Below, in pieces: positions 13,658 through 21,751 of a stretch of DNA of 43,869 nucleotides. Within the stretch, counting starts at the first letter, position 1; each line of letters begins with the position of its first letter. The position numbers and the translations under genes were made by a program. Below the pieces are notes generated by a model that was not told the origin of the DNA, made no database searches, and saw only the letters and a program-made list of their open reading frames with translations. Origin of the DNA: Soonwooa sp. (lineage in GTDB: Bacteria; Bacteroidota; Bacteroidia; Flavobacteriales; Weeksellaceae); assembly GCF_030151385.1 (NCBI RefSeq), contig NZ_JASLDS010000060.1, positions 1-43,869 on the forward strand, written 5' to 3'.

Positions 13658-16195
13658 TTAAAGTTGTGTACCGACAACTTCTTTGGAATTTTTCTTTTTA
13701 TAATACAAGCCAAATCCTAGCAAACTTAGCAGTGCAAAAACACCGACGCTGGCGTACGAGAACATCTTGCCTTTTTCGATAACCGCAGGCTCAAATTTCA
13801 TGCTGATTTGGTGCTTGCCAGCCGGAACATAAACCGCTCTCAAAAGATAATTGGCTTTGATGTATGGCACTTCTGCCCCATCAATCATCACCTTCCAACC
13901 GTGCGGATAATAGACCTCTGAGAAAACCGCCAACTGAGGCGTTTTGGTCTGTGCTTCGAATTCTAAAGCATTAGCCTCATAACTTTTAATCTGGATGTAT
14001 GCTGTAGAATCTGCTTGCAACGCCTTTCCGTTAAGGTAAGCTTGATCTTCCTTGCCGATAATTGCAATTTTCTTGGTATCCAAATCGCCAATTGATTTCA
14101 ACTCTTCATTTGGAGAATTTGCAACTTTGATATCTGACACAAACCACGCATTGCCATTGGCATCTGGGTTTGGATAGCTTATTGGTTGATTTTGATCGCC
14201 ACCAACAAAGTATTTTGCATTCAGCATGTTAAGAACACGTGGCATTCTGATGCTGTCCGTTTGGTAGAAATAAGCGTTGATAAGATCATCGTAACGTCTC
14301 AATTTAACCGCGTGATAACCACCAACAGAGGATTTGAAATTCGAGGTATTGGTTTCGCTAAACGTTCCCAAAGTGGTATTGAAAATTCTATAATGCGTTT
14401 GGTCTTTCGACGAAATCGTTTCCAAAACTTTATTCACTTTATCTTGTTGAAGAAGTCCTTGTATGTAAGGATTGTCACCAGCTTTCTCCATCAAATATTC
14501 TGAATTCTCAGTCTGGAAAGGATTTTGTGCGAAAGTTTTGTCCGCAAAGTTTCCATCATTTAGATATCGTTTGTTAACCGTCCAAAGGTCAAAGAAACTC
14601 ACCAAACCAATAATCACTAAAGCGATGTTAACTGATAATTTCTTTTTGAAACTAAAATACATTGCCACCGCAGTAATCGCAACATACAACATAGCTTTTA
14701 GTGCATCCGATTGGAACATTTTGAAACGTTCGCCAACTAAATAATTTAGCAAATCGGGTTGCAAATAAGTTAATTCTTTGTCTGTATGGAATCCTAAAAT
14801 TGCTTTTCCAGCAAACAACAAAATTAAAGTTACCCCCAAAACGCCGCCTGTCGTATACATTAAGACTTTTTGTTTGTATTCGTCAGTCAATGTATCATCC
14901 GTAAAGAATCTGTACAATCCAACAATCGCAATTAGTGGAAATAATAATTCGACAACCACCAATATTGATGATGGTGCACGGAATTTATTATACATCGGAA
15001 CATAGTCAATAAAAAAATCTGTTAAGAATGCAAAATTGCTTCCCCAAGCTAAGAATATTGTTAAAATCGTAGCACCAAGAATCCAATATCTATACTTCTT
15101 CCAAGCGAAGAAAAAACCTAACAAAGCCAAGAAACAAACGACTGCTCCTTGATAAGCAGGCCCCGAAGTTCCAGGTTGGTCGCCCCAATAGGTTGGACTT
15201 ACAAAACCTTTCATAAACTGCTTATGCGCTCCTTCGCTTGTCACATTAGCTTGATACCATTCTTGGATGTATTCCATCATTTTTTCAGAACCTTCCTCTT
15301 GACTACCGCCTCCCATTAATCTTGGGATGAATAAATTAAGCGTTTCTAATTTACCATAACTCCAAGCTGTAATACTTTCATAGTCCATACCAGACTTGCC
15401 CGAAGTATGTCTGTCAGAGTCTAAAATTTGTTTTCCTCTAACTGTTTCTTTTACATATTCGGCATTTGCCATAATACGTTGTGAGTTCATCCCAACACCT
15501 AAAGCGAATGCTAGAGCCAAAATCCCAGTGGAAATACCAAAATGTTTCCAAGTAATCTTGTGTTGAAAAGCTCTTATCAATTCTGAAAGGAATAAAAAAC
15601 CTAAAGCCAAGAACAGATAATAGGTCATCTGCGGGTGGTTGGCGCTGACTTGTAATCCCATGAAAATCGTGGTAACAACAAAGCCTAGCAAATACTTTTT
15701 GCGAACATAGACTAATAAAATCCCTGCCAACAAGGGCGCAAAATAAGCGATGGTATGGACTTTTCCGTTATGTCCTGCTGCAATAATGATATAGAAATAA
15801 GTTGACAGCCCAAAGAATGTTGCTCCTAGAAGTGCGTATTTCCAATTACGCGTTGCCACGATTCCCAAAAAGAAAAAACCGGCAAACAGCAGGAAAATAT
15901 AATTGGCTGGCTTTGGCAAAAACATGATAACATCGTCCAATTTTTTGATGATGTCGCCACGAAACTGCACTCCCGTTTGATAAGTCGGCATACCACCAAA
16001 CATCGCATCACTCCAGTAGGTTTCTTGTCCATGTTCGGCACGATAATCCAAAAGTTCTTTGGCACCACCTTTATAATGCACAATATCAGGCTGAATCATC
16101 TCTTTGCCTGACATGATAGGATTTGCGTATAAGACAGCAATTAGCACAAAAATAACGAGACTAACCGCCGCAAAAATCAAATTCTTATTCTTCAT
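13658..16195 (-). CDS. YfhO family membrane protein
   Basis: Protein of 845 aa with about a dozen transmembrane helices. The N-terminal one (LIFAAVSLVIFVLIAVLYANP) leads to a large loop (residues ~35-75) containing YWSDAMFGGMPTYQTG, and the last helix lies near the C-terminus (FSYASVGVFALLSLLGFGLYY). A soluble periplasmic domain (~570-800) is rich in aromatic residues. YfhO family proteins resemble GT-C glycosyltransferases; in Gram-positive bacteria YfhO glycosylates lipoteichoic acid, but the flavobacterial acceptor is unknown. It is the usual large single-gene version found in Bacteroidota. ATG at 16195; a hairpin-rich spacer separates it from the DUF4834 gene upstream. Confidence 0.88.
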   Translation of the reverse strand: MKNKNLIFAAVSLVIFVLIAVLYANPIMSGKEMIQPDIVHYKGGAKELLDYRAEHGQETYWSDAMFGGMPTYQTGVQFRGDIIKKLDDVIMFLPKPANYIFLLFAGFFFLGIVATRNWKYALLGATFFGLSTYFYIIIAAGHNGKVHTIAYFAPLLAGILLVYVRKKYLLGFVVTTIFMGLQVSANHPQMTYYLFLALGFLFLSELIRAFQHKITWKHFGISTGILALAFALGVGMNSQRIMANAEYVKETVRGKQILDSDRHTSGKSGMDYESITAWSYGKLETLNLFIPRLMGGGSQEEGSEKMMEYIQEWYQANVTSEGAHKQFMKGFVSPTYWGDQPGTSGPAYQGAVVCFLALLGFFFAWKKYRYWILGATILTIFLAWGSNFAFLTDFFIDYVPMYNKFRAPSSILVVVELLFPLIAIVGLYRFFTDDTLTDEYKQKVLMYTTGGVLGVTLILLFAGKAILGFHTDKELTYLQPDLLNYLVGERFKMFQSDALKAMLYVAITAVAMYFSFKKKLSVNIALVIIGLVSFFDLWTVNKRYLNDGNFADKTFAQNPFQTENSEYLMEKAGDNPYIQGLLQQDKVNKVLETISSKDQTHYRIFNTTLGTFSETNTSNFKSSVGGYHAVKLRRYDDLINAYFYQTDSIRMPRVLNMLNAKYFVGGDQNQPISYPNPDANGNAWFVSDIKVANSPNEELKSIGDLDTKKIAIIGKEDQAYLNGKALQADSTAYIQIKSYEANALEFEAQTKTPQLAVFSEVYYPHGWKVMIDGAEVPYIKANYLLRAVYVPAGKHQISMKFEPAVIEKGKMFSYASVGVFALLSLLGFGLYYKKKNSKEVVGTQL

Positions 16196-16240
16196 ATTTA
16201 AAATTCAAAAACTCAGTTGATATATTGATTTTAATTTAGA

Positions 16241-16277
16241 TTAAGGCTTTCAGATTTTTGAACCCTGAAAGCCTTAA
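16241..16277. repeat. Palindrome, TTAAGGCTTTCAG type
   Basis: TTAAGGCTTTCAG (16241-16253) pairs perfectly with CTGAAAGCCTTAA (16265-16277) around an 11-nt loop. It has no strong T-run, and resembles the hairpin at 16401-16437, so it may be a second copy of the same palindromic family. Confidence 0.65.
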
Positions 16278-16400
16278 CCCCATTAACATCGTAAATTTAT
16301 AATATTATAATTCGAATGCGAAAATATAAAATTTTCCACATCATTAAAAAGATTTAAAACTTCATTTTCCTGTTTTCATTAAAAAGCCATTTCTAACGAC

Positions 16401-16437
16401 AAAAGCCTTTCGGAGTTTGAAACTCTGAAAGGCTTTT
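16401..16437 (-). terminator. Hairpin terminator after the DUF4834 gene
   Basis: AAAAGCCTTTC (16401-16411) pairs with GAAAGGCTTTT (16427-16437), and the inner GAGTT pairs with AACTC. It lies just after the DUF4834 stop codon (16444) on the minus strand. The outer part is symmetric, so it may work in both directions. Confidence 0.75.
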
Positions 16438-16443
16438 CCCATT

Positions 16444-16671
16444 TTATTTTTTTTCCTCTTTTACTTCTTCATAATCTACAGTCTCGGCATCCCAATTAAC
16501 TTTTTCTTTCAACTTCTTTTCTTCCCTATTTGAGCGTTGGTTTTGCTGCTGATTGTTAGGATTGAAGTTTGGAAAGTTTCGATAAAATGAATTAAAAAAC
16601 ATTTTTTTCAAAATATTCCATACAAAGAAAAAAATGATTGTTCCGAGAACGATTTCTATGATATACTTCAT
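16444..16671 (-). CDS. DUF4834 family protein
   Basis: Protein of 75 aa. One N-terminal membrane helix (residues ~3-20, IIEIVLGTIIFFFVWNIL) is followed by KKMFFNSFYRNF, an asparagine/glutamine-rich linker and a charged tail ending NWDAETVDYEEVKEEKK. This layout, and the invariant-looking DAETVDYEE, match the small Bacteroidota-only DUF4834 family, whose function is unknown. It lies 59 bp downstream of the lipoprotein gene on the same strand and may be transcribed with it. Confidence 0.85.
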   Translation of the reverse strand: MKYIIEIVLGTIIFFFVWNILKKMFFNSFYRNFPNFNPNNQQQNQRSNREEKKLKEKVNWDAETVDYEEVKEEKK

Positions 16672-16730
16672 AATATTAAAAAATACACATTAGACTTTAC
16701 TAAAGCTACCAAGCCTCAACTTAGTAAAAC

Positions 16731-17774
16731 TTACTTGTACGAAGGATTGATAATAATCGATGATGTCGAAGCTTGCGTCATACTTTGGCTTTTTGTGCCA
16801 TCGGATATCGATTCCTTTTGATTGGTTTTGATGCTGATGTTCTCATGCAATAACCATCCTGTATTGCTGTCAAAAATAATAGTTCCAGATTGCGAACCTC
16901 CCAATGACATACTGTGTGTTACACCCTCATTCGTTTTTTTATCCGATTTTGTTGGGATTGTACCATTGACAGAAATTTCGGCTTTACCATTTTCCACTTT
17001 TGTTAAAGCATAAGTAGAAGTCAGCTTCAATTCGCCACCTGGGATAATATCTTCAGAAGTTGTCCACTTCTCTCCTATCTTGACACCTTTTGAAGGAATA
17101 ATTTTTAGATTCTTCTCAAACTGTTCTTTAATAGTCGCTTCATTAAAACCTCTTTTAAAATTACCAACAATCTCAGCACGCTGCTTAGCATCTTTAACCA
17201 AAGCAGTTAAGGATGTCGTAATTTTTGTATAGATTGGGTCAAAGCCTGTCACCGAAATAATTTTCCCATTAACATCCATTTTCATGGCTAGCTTATTACC
17301 TGTAATCGCTTTGTTAATGGTGTACATACCTTTCAGTTGCTCCTCTTTTGGCGCTGCAGCTTTGGTATCTGATACAACCGTTTTTCCATTGGCACTTGTG
17401 CTATTTCTTTTAGCTACAAGATTAACCGACAAATCGTAAACATTATCTTTGAAATCATTAACCGTTACTGTCATTTCGTCTGTAGATTCCGAAGTCCCAG
17501 AAACAGATTTCCCGTCTGGTGTTGACACATTTTGGATATCTCTTTGATAAGCTACTAACGGATAAGTTTTCCCTTTCTCCAAAAAGAATTTTTGTTTGTA
17601 AATACCTGCACTATCCACAATCGCAGCTTTCACTGCTTCTTCTGCTGGCACTTCAACGGTTACCGTTTCCGTCTTTCCTGTTTCTGGATTAACTTTGGTA
17701 ACTGTTTTTGTATTTTCTTTTTTACATGCTACCAAAGCAGCCGCAAACAATGTAATCCCTAAAATCTTTTTCAT
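16731..17774 (-). CDS. DUF6263-like lipoprotein
   Basis: Protein of about 347 aa. The signal sequence MKKILGITLFAAALVACKK ends in a lipobox (LVAC), so the mature protein should be a lipid-anchored periplasmic or outer-membrane protein. A low-complexity linker rich in T, V and E follows (residues ~20-50). The folded part repeats beta-strand-like stretches with FFLEKGKTYPL, AKQRAEIVGNFKRGFNE and GVKIGEKWTTSEDIIPGGEL, which fit my memory of DUF6263 proteins of Chryseobacterium; no function is known. I use the ATG at 17774; a TTG directly before it extends the frame by one codon. It lies 33 bp downstream of rlmB. Confidence 0.75.
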   Translation of the reverse strand: MKKILGITLFAAALVACKKENTKTVTKVNPETGKTETVTVEVPAEEAVKAAIVDSAGIYKQKFFLEKGKTYPLVAYQRDIQNVSTPDGKSVSGTSESTDEMTVTVNDFKDNVYDLSVNLVAKRNSTSANGKTVVSDTKAAAPKEEQLKGMYTINKAITGNKLAMKMDVNGKIISVTGFDPIYTKITTSLTALVKDAKQRAEIVGNFKRGFNEATIKEQFEKNLKIIPSKGVKIGEKWTTSEDIIPGGELKLTSTYALTKVENGKAEISVNGTIPTKSDKKTNEGVTHSMSLGGSQSGTIIFDSNTGWLLHENISIKTNQKESISDGTKSQSMTQASTSSIIINPSYK

Positions 17775-17807
17775 CAATTTATTTTGTGAACTAAACTAAG
17801 TTCGTGT

Positions 17808-18551
17808 TTATAATGTCTTTGTTATTTTCTGTCTCATCGCTTCGTACAACATTGCGCCACAAGCAACAGAAACATTAAGAGATTGCGTTTTTCCTTCAAT
17901 CGGAAGTTTTATTTTCTCATCACTATGATGCAAAACTTCTTTTGAAATTCCTGTTTCTTCGTTACCCATTACAATAGCGCAAGGTTCTGTAAAGTCAACA
18001 TCGTACAGCAATTTTTGAGCCTTTTCTGTCGCAGCAAATACAGACACACCACTTTGTTGCAGATAATCAACAGCATGTGCCAGATTTTTTTCTTTACATA
18101 TTTTGATATTGTAAATCGCACCAGCCGACGTTTTGATAGCATCTGAATTAATTGGCGCAGCACCTTTTTCTGGAATCACAACTGCATCAACACCAACGCA
18201 TTCTGCCGTTCTACAGATTGCACCAAAATTTCTGACATCAGTTAATCGGTCCAAAATCAAAATAAATGGCACTCTTCCCTCTTCAAAAATCTGAGGTAAA
18301 ACATCTTCGATGCTGTGAAAAGGAACATCCGAAATAAAAGCGACTACACCCTGGTGGTTCTTTCTTGTAAAACGGTTCAGCTTTTCTATCGGGACATAAT
18401 TGGGACGAATTTTATGTTTTGTCAATAAAGTTTTAAGTTCTGCATAGATAGGACCTTGCAAAGCATTTTGCACAAAAACTTTATCAATCGTTTTACCAGC
18501 TTCTATCGCTTCGATTACTGGCCTTAGCCCAAATATAAAATCGTCTTTCAT
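17808..18551 (-). CDS. rlmB: 23S rRNA (guanosine-2'-O-)-methyltransferase RlmB
   Basis: Protein of 247 aa of the SPOUT/TrmH class. RlmB methylates the ribose of G2251 (E. coli numbering) in the 23S rRNA peptidyl-transferase loop. The N-terminal L30e-like substrate domain begins FIFGLRPVIEAIEAGKTIDK and includes NHQGVVAFIS. The catalytic domain shows ILDRLTDVRNFGAICRTAEC (motif 1), CAIVMGNEETGIS (motif 2) and TQSLNVSVACGAMLYEAMRQ (motif 3). It is distinct from the other TrmH-family gene at 6.7 kb. It lies 18 bp downstream of the secreted hypothetical gene in a minus-strand operon that begins with the DinB gene. Confidence 0.93.
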   Translation of the reverse strand: MKDDFIFGLRPVIEAIEAGKTIDKVFVQNALQGPIYAELKTLLTKHKIRPNYVPIEKLNRFTRKNHQGVVAFISDVPFHSIEDVLPQIFEEGRVPFILILDRLTDVRNFGAICRTAECVGVDAVVIPEKGAAPINSDAIKTSAGAIYNIKICKEKNLAHAVDYLQQSGVSVFAATEKAQKLLYDVDFTEPCAIVMGNEETGISKEVLHHSDEKIKLPIEGKTQSLNVSVACGAMLYEAMRQKITKTL

Positions 18552-18569
18552 TTAATAATAAATAATTTT

Positions 18570-19028
18570 TTAATCAATAACGAACACTTTGTACTCGTCA
18601 TTTTCTATTTTGAATCCGAGTTCTTTCACTCGGCGTAATTCTTCGAAATCTCTTGTTGGAAAATTGTCATCAAACTGCTTGGTAACGAAAAATTTTCCTT
18701 TTAGTTTTACAGGAATCTTTTTCACAAAATTGTCACGCACATCATCCGAAAATTCTGGTCCCAACTTTTTTTTGGAGTCAACATAGAAGCAATGTTCTAT
18801 CAACTCATTTTTATCAACATATTTTTTAAAATCCTCAAGTCTCACAAAATTCGGAAGCTTTTTATCTGGCCAAGTAAGGTAGATTACTTCCAAAGTTTCA
18901 TTTTTCTTACCAATCGCTTGGTAGTACTTGAAGCGTTCTGGCGTCTTTTCTTTTTCGGTCACACTTGTCCAAGACTGACTGCTCAGCATCAAAAAAAACA
19001 ATGCGAAAATATAAAGAATCGACCTCAT
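18570..19028 (-). CDS. Secreted hypothetical protein
   Basis: Protein of 152 aa that I do not recognise. The first ~22 residues form a signal peptide (ILYIFALFFLMLSSQSW). The mature part is charged, with FKYYQAIGKKNETLEVIYL, a proline-containing WPDKKLPNFVRLEDFKKYV, and a lysine/aspartate-rich C-terminus ending VKELGFKIENDEYKVFVID. It contains one cysteine in the mature part. It lies 4 nt downstream of the DinB gene, so it is co-transcribed with it, but this does not point to a function. Confidence 0.7.
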   Translation of the reverse strand: MRSILYIFALFFLMLSSQSWTSVTEKEKTPERFKYYQAIGKKNETLEVIYLTWPDKKLPNFVRLEDFKKYVDKNELIEHCFYVDSKKKLGPEFSDDVRDNFVKKIPVKLKGKFFVTKQFDDNFPTRDFEELRRVKELGFKIENDEYKVFVID

Positions 19029-19032
19029 AATT

Positions 19033-19506
19033 TTAGCTTAATCTTTCACCAAGAATCGCACGTTTAAGCGCCAAAATATAACCATAATGTATGCATTCGT
19101 GCATATTATTAAAAATAATAGCATCCTGAATATTCTTTAAATCAACTCCGAAACTTGTTGAATATGGTGTATAATCCTCAAAAAATTCAGCGTCATAATC
19201 TTTCATCAAAACTTTAGACGTTTCGATTAGTAGAAAAGACAAATCTTCAATTTCGGTTTGCTCAACATCCATCTTTGCAAAAGTCCCTTTCTTGTATTGC
19301 TCAACCCAATATTTATCAATTCGGAAAGCATTTCCACTAAGATAATATTGCAGCAATTGTTGCGTCGCGACACAGTGCGCAATATTCCAATAGATATTAT
19401 TGTTAAAACCATCAGGAATCAAAAAAAGATCCTCCTTAGGCGTGTTCTGTAATATTTCTAAAAGATTTTTTCTTATTTGTCGGTGTGCCGAAAAATGATA
19501 ATTCAT
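19033..19506 (-). CDS. DinB family protein
   Basis: Protein of 157 aa with the four-helix DinB/YfiT fold. Three histidines placed as expected for the metal site are visible: His44 in WNIAHCVATQQ, and His136 and His140 in NNMHECIHYGYI. The family includes metal-dependent thiol transferases such as bacillithiol S-transferase and many uncharacterised members, so a precise reaction cannot be stated. It is the first gene of the minus-strand run DinB, secreted hypothetical, rlmB, and has a very good promoter directly upstream. Confidence 0.88.
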   Translation of the reverse strand: MNYHFSAHRQIRKNLLEILQNTPKEDLFLIPDGFNNNIYWNIAHCVATQQLLQYYLSGNAFRIDKYWVEQYKKGTFAKMDVEQTEIEDLSFLLIETSKVLMKDYDAEFFEDYTPYSTSFGVDLKNIQDAIIFNNMHECIHYGYILALKRAILGERLS

Positions 19507-19528
19507 TTTAAGTCAATTTTTTAAACTT

Positions 19529-19560
19529 CAAAATTACTCCAATTATACGAATGTGACAAA
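19529..19560 (-). promoter_or_regulatory. Promoter of the DinB-rlmB operon (TTTG-N20-TAATTTTG)
   Basis: On the minus strand TTTG (19557-19560) is followed after 20 nt by TAATTTTG (19529-19536), a full flavobacterial consensus, about 22 nt upstream of the DinB ATG. The remainder of 19507-19771 holds no gene and no clear plus-strand promoter for moxR. Confidence 0.75.
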
Positions 19561-19771
19561 TGAGAAGCATCTAAAAACAAAGGATTTAGACCTGTTTTTT
19601 AACATTTAAAATCCAAATAACCCAATATTCTTTTATAACATAAATCTTTACAAGAATCTGCACGTTTTGTACAGCATAGATTTTTAACAAATATTTAACT
19701 CATAATTGGCATTTCTTATGTTGACTAATGCTAGGATTTATGAGACCTTTACCGAATAATTTAAACGAATT

Positions 19772-20776
19772 ATGTCAGAACTGAACCAATCAGAAGATAT
19801 TAAAAATTTAATGGAAAAAGTAAAAGAACAAAATTACTTTTTCAACCTCCTAAAACAAGAAATCAATCGTGTCATTATCGGGCAAGAATATATGGTAGAC
19901 CGTTTATTAATCGGATTACTAGGAAATGGTCACGTCCTATTGGAAGGTGTGCCGGGACTTGCAAAGACTTTGGCGATAAAAACACTTGCCGAAGCGGTAC
20001 ACGGACAGTTTTCGAGAATACAATTTACGCCAGATTTATTGCCTGCCGATGTTGTTGGGACGATGATTTACAATGTTAAAGACAATGATTTCTCAATCAA
20101 AAAAGGACCTGTTTTTGCAAATTTCGTTTTGGCGGATGAGATTAACCGTGCGCCAGCAAAAGTACAATCGGCACTTTTGGAAGTAATGCAAGAAAAACAA
20201 GTAACCATCGGTGATGAGACAATGCTATTACCAAAACCTTTTTTAGTTTTAGCAACGCAAAACCCGATCGACCAAGAAGGAACTTATCTTTTGCCAGAAG
20301 CGCAAACCGACCGTTTTATGCTGAAATGTAAAATCGAATATACTGAGTTCGAGGACGAAAGAAAGGTTATGCGTATGATTTCTACACAAGATATCCCGAC
20401 AATCCGTCCAGTTATTTCTTTAGACCAAATTGTTGAAGCTAAAAAATTAATTAACCAAATCTATCTTGACGAGAAAATCGAAAAGTATATTTTGGACATG
20501 GTTTTTGCTACGCGTTATCCAGAAAAGTATGGTTTGGGCGAATTAAAAAATCTTATCAACTTCGGTGCATCGCCAAGAGCAAGTATCAACCTTGCTATCG
20601 CTTCGCGCGCCAACGCTTTCATCAAAGGAAGAGCTTTTGTAATTCCTGAGGATGTTAAATCTATCGCGAAAGATGTTTTAAGACATCGTATTGGTCTGAG
20701 TTTCGAAGCCGAAGCTGAAGAAGTATCGCAAGATGAAATCGTTGATAGAATTTTAGCTAAAATACAAGCACCGTAA
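19772..20776 (+). CDS. MoxR family AAA+ ATPase
   Basis: Protein of 334 aa, the usual MoxR length. MoxR ATPases act as chaperones that insert cofactors or assemble complexes of vWA-domain partners. Walker A is LLEGVPGLAKTLAIK (residues ~54-68), Walker B is VLADEINRAPAKVQ, sensor 1 is LATQNPIDQEGTYLLPEAQ, and the C-terminal lid carries GASPRASINLAIASRA. It is the first gene of the Bat locus, followed by a DUF58 gene and two vWA genes, the classic MoxR-Bat arrangement linked to aerotolerance in Bacteroides and to stress in other phyla. An 83-bp gap to the next gene contains a tandem repeat. Confidence 0.93.
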   Translation: MSELNQSEDIKNLMEKVKEQNYFFNLLKQEINRVIIGQEYMVDRLLIGLLGNGHVLLEGVPGLAKTLAIKTLAEAVHGQFSRIQFTPDLLPADVVGTMIYNVKDNDFSIKKGPVFANFVLADEINRAPAKVQSALLEVMQEKQVTIGDETMLLPKPFLVLATQNPIDQEGTYLLPEAQTDRFMLKCKIEYTEFEDERKVMRMISTQDIPTIRPVISLDQIVEAKKLINQIYLDEKIEKYILDMVFATRYPEKYGLGELKNLINFGASPRASINLAIASRANAFIKGRAFVIPEDVKSIAKDVLRHRIGLSFEAEAEEVSQDEIVDRILAKIQAP

Positions 20777-20781
20777 TTCAA

Positions 20782-20837
20782 TTTACGATTTTAGATTTAC
20801 GATTTTAGATTTACGATTTTAGATTTAGGATTTACGA
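20782..20837. repeat. Tandem 14-bp repeat between moxR and the DUF58 gene
   Basis: Three perfect copies of TTTACGATTTTAGA (20782-20795, 20796-20809, 20810-20823) and a fourth diverged copy (20824-20837) fill most of the spacer. It encodes nothing and has no dyad symmetry. Confidence 0.85.
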
Positions 20838-20859
20838 ATCACTGTTACATTAACAAAAA

Positions 20860-21723
20860 ATGGAAATAAAAGATATTGTCAAAAAAGTAAAACAAATCGA
20901 AATCCGTACTCGCAAGAAGACGGAAGCGAGTCTTATGGGGCAATATCACAGCAATTTCAAAGGTCAAGGGATGACATTTTCGGAAGTTAGACCTTACCAA
21001 TTTGGGGACGATATCCGACGTATCGACTGGAACAAAACCGCACGTTTCCGCGAACCTTTCGTAAAGGTTATGGAAGAAGAGCGCGAACTGACGATGATTA
21101 TCATGGTTGATATTTCGGCTTCCATGGACTACGGAACGCACCACGGATTAAAACGCGAATTTGTTGCAGAAGTTGCCGCATCGCTTGCTTTTTCGGCTGT
21201 TGGAAATAACGATAAAGTTGGACTAATTCTGTTTGCTGATAAAGTCTACAAAGTTGTTCCGCCAAAGAAAGGACGAAAGCATGTCTTGTCGATTATCAGT
21301 AATATTTTGACTGCGGATTATGTTCCATCGAAATCCGATTTGGACGGTGCGCTCAATTATATGATGAGCGTTTTTAAACGGAAATCTTTTTTGTTTTTGT
21401 TTTCTGACTTTCAAGATGATTTCGACCAACGTGTTTTGTCGGTTGCTTCAAAAAAGCATCAACTTTTAGGTTTAAGAATTTATGACCAAAAAGACCAAGA
21501 AATTCCAAATGTTGGTTATGCATTATTGCAAGATTCGGAAACAGGACAAGAAGTCTGGGTCAATACATCCAATTCTCGCTGGCGATATGAGTTTGCAGAG
21601 CATCAAAAGCAAAAATTTCGACACTTGCAAGAATCTTTTGAAAACAGTGCTGCGAGCTTAATTAACATGACAACCAACGAAGATTACAGCAAATTTTTGT
21701 ATCAATATTTTCAAAAAAAGTAG
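20860..21723 (+). CDS. DUF58 domain-containing protein (MoxR partner)
   Basis: Protein of 287 aa. The DUF58 signature is SEVRPYQFGDDIRRIDWNKT followed by EPFVKVMEEERELTMIIMVD. A von Willebrand A-like fold follows with the metal-site motif DISAS (residues ~86-90, in MIIMVDISASMDYG) and a second acidic loop at LFLFSDFQDDFD. It lacks transmembrane helices, so it is probably cytoplasmic. Genes of this family nearly always lie next to moxR and are thought to be the direct substrate or adaptor of the ATPase. It lies 28 bp upstream of the BatD-like gene, with no promoter or terminator between. Confidence 0.9.
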   Translation: MEIKDIVKKVKQIEIRTRKKTEASLMGQYHSNFKGQGMTFSEVRPYQFGDDIRRIDWNKTARFREPFVKVMEEERELTMIIMVDISASMDYGTHHGLKREFVAEVAASLAFSAVGNNDKVGLILFADKVYKVVPPKKGRKHVLSIISNILTADYVPSKSDLDGALNYMMSVFKRKSFLFLFSDFQDDFDQRVLSVASKKHQLLGLRIYDQKDQEIPNVGYALLQDSETGQEVWVNTSNSRWRYEFAEHQKQKFRHLQESFENSAASLINMTTNEDYSKFLYQYFQKK

Positions 21724-21751
21724 TTTAACCTCAAAAATAGAATTTTAAGCC

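Noticed and set aside
20782..20837. CRISPR-like direct repeats
   Set aside because: The 14-bp units abut with no spacers and there are no cas genes in the window.
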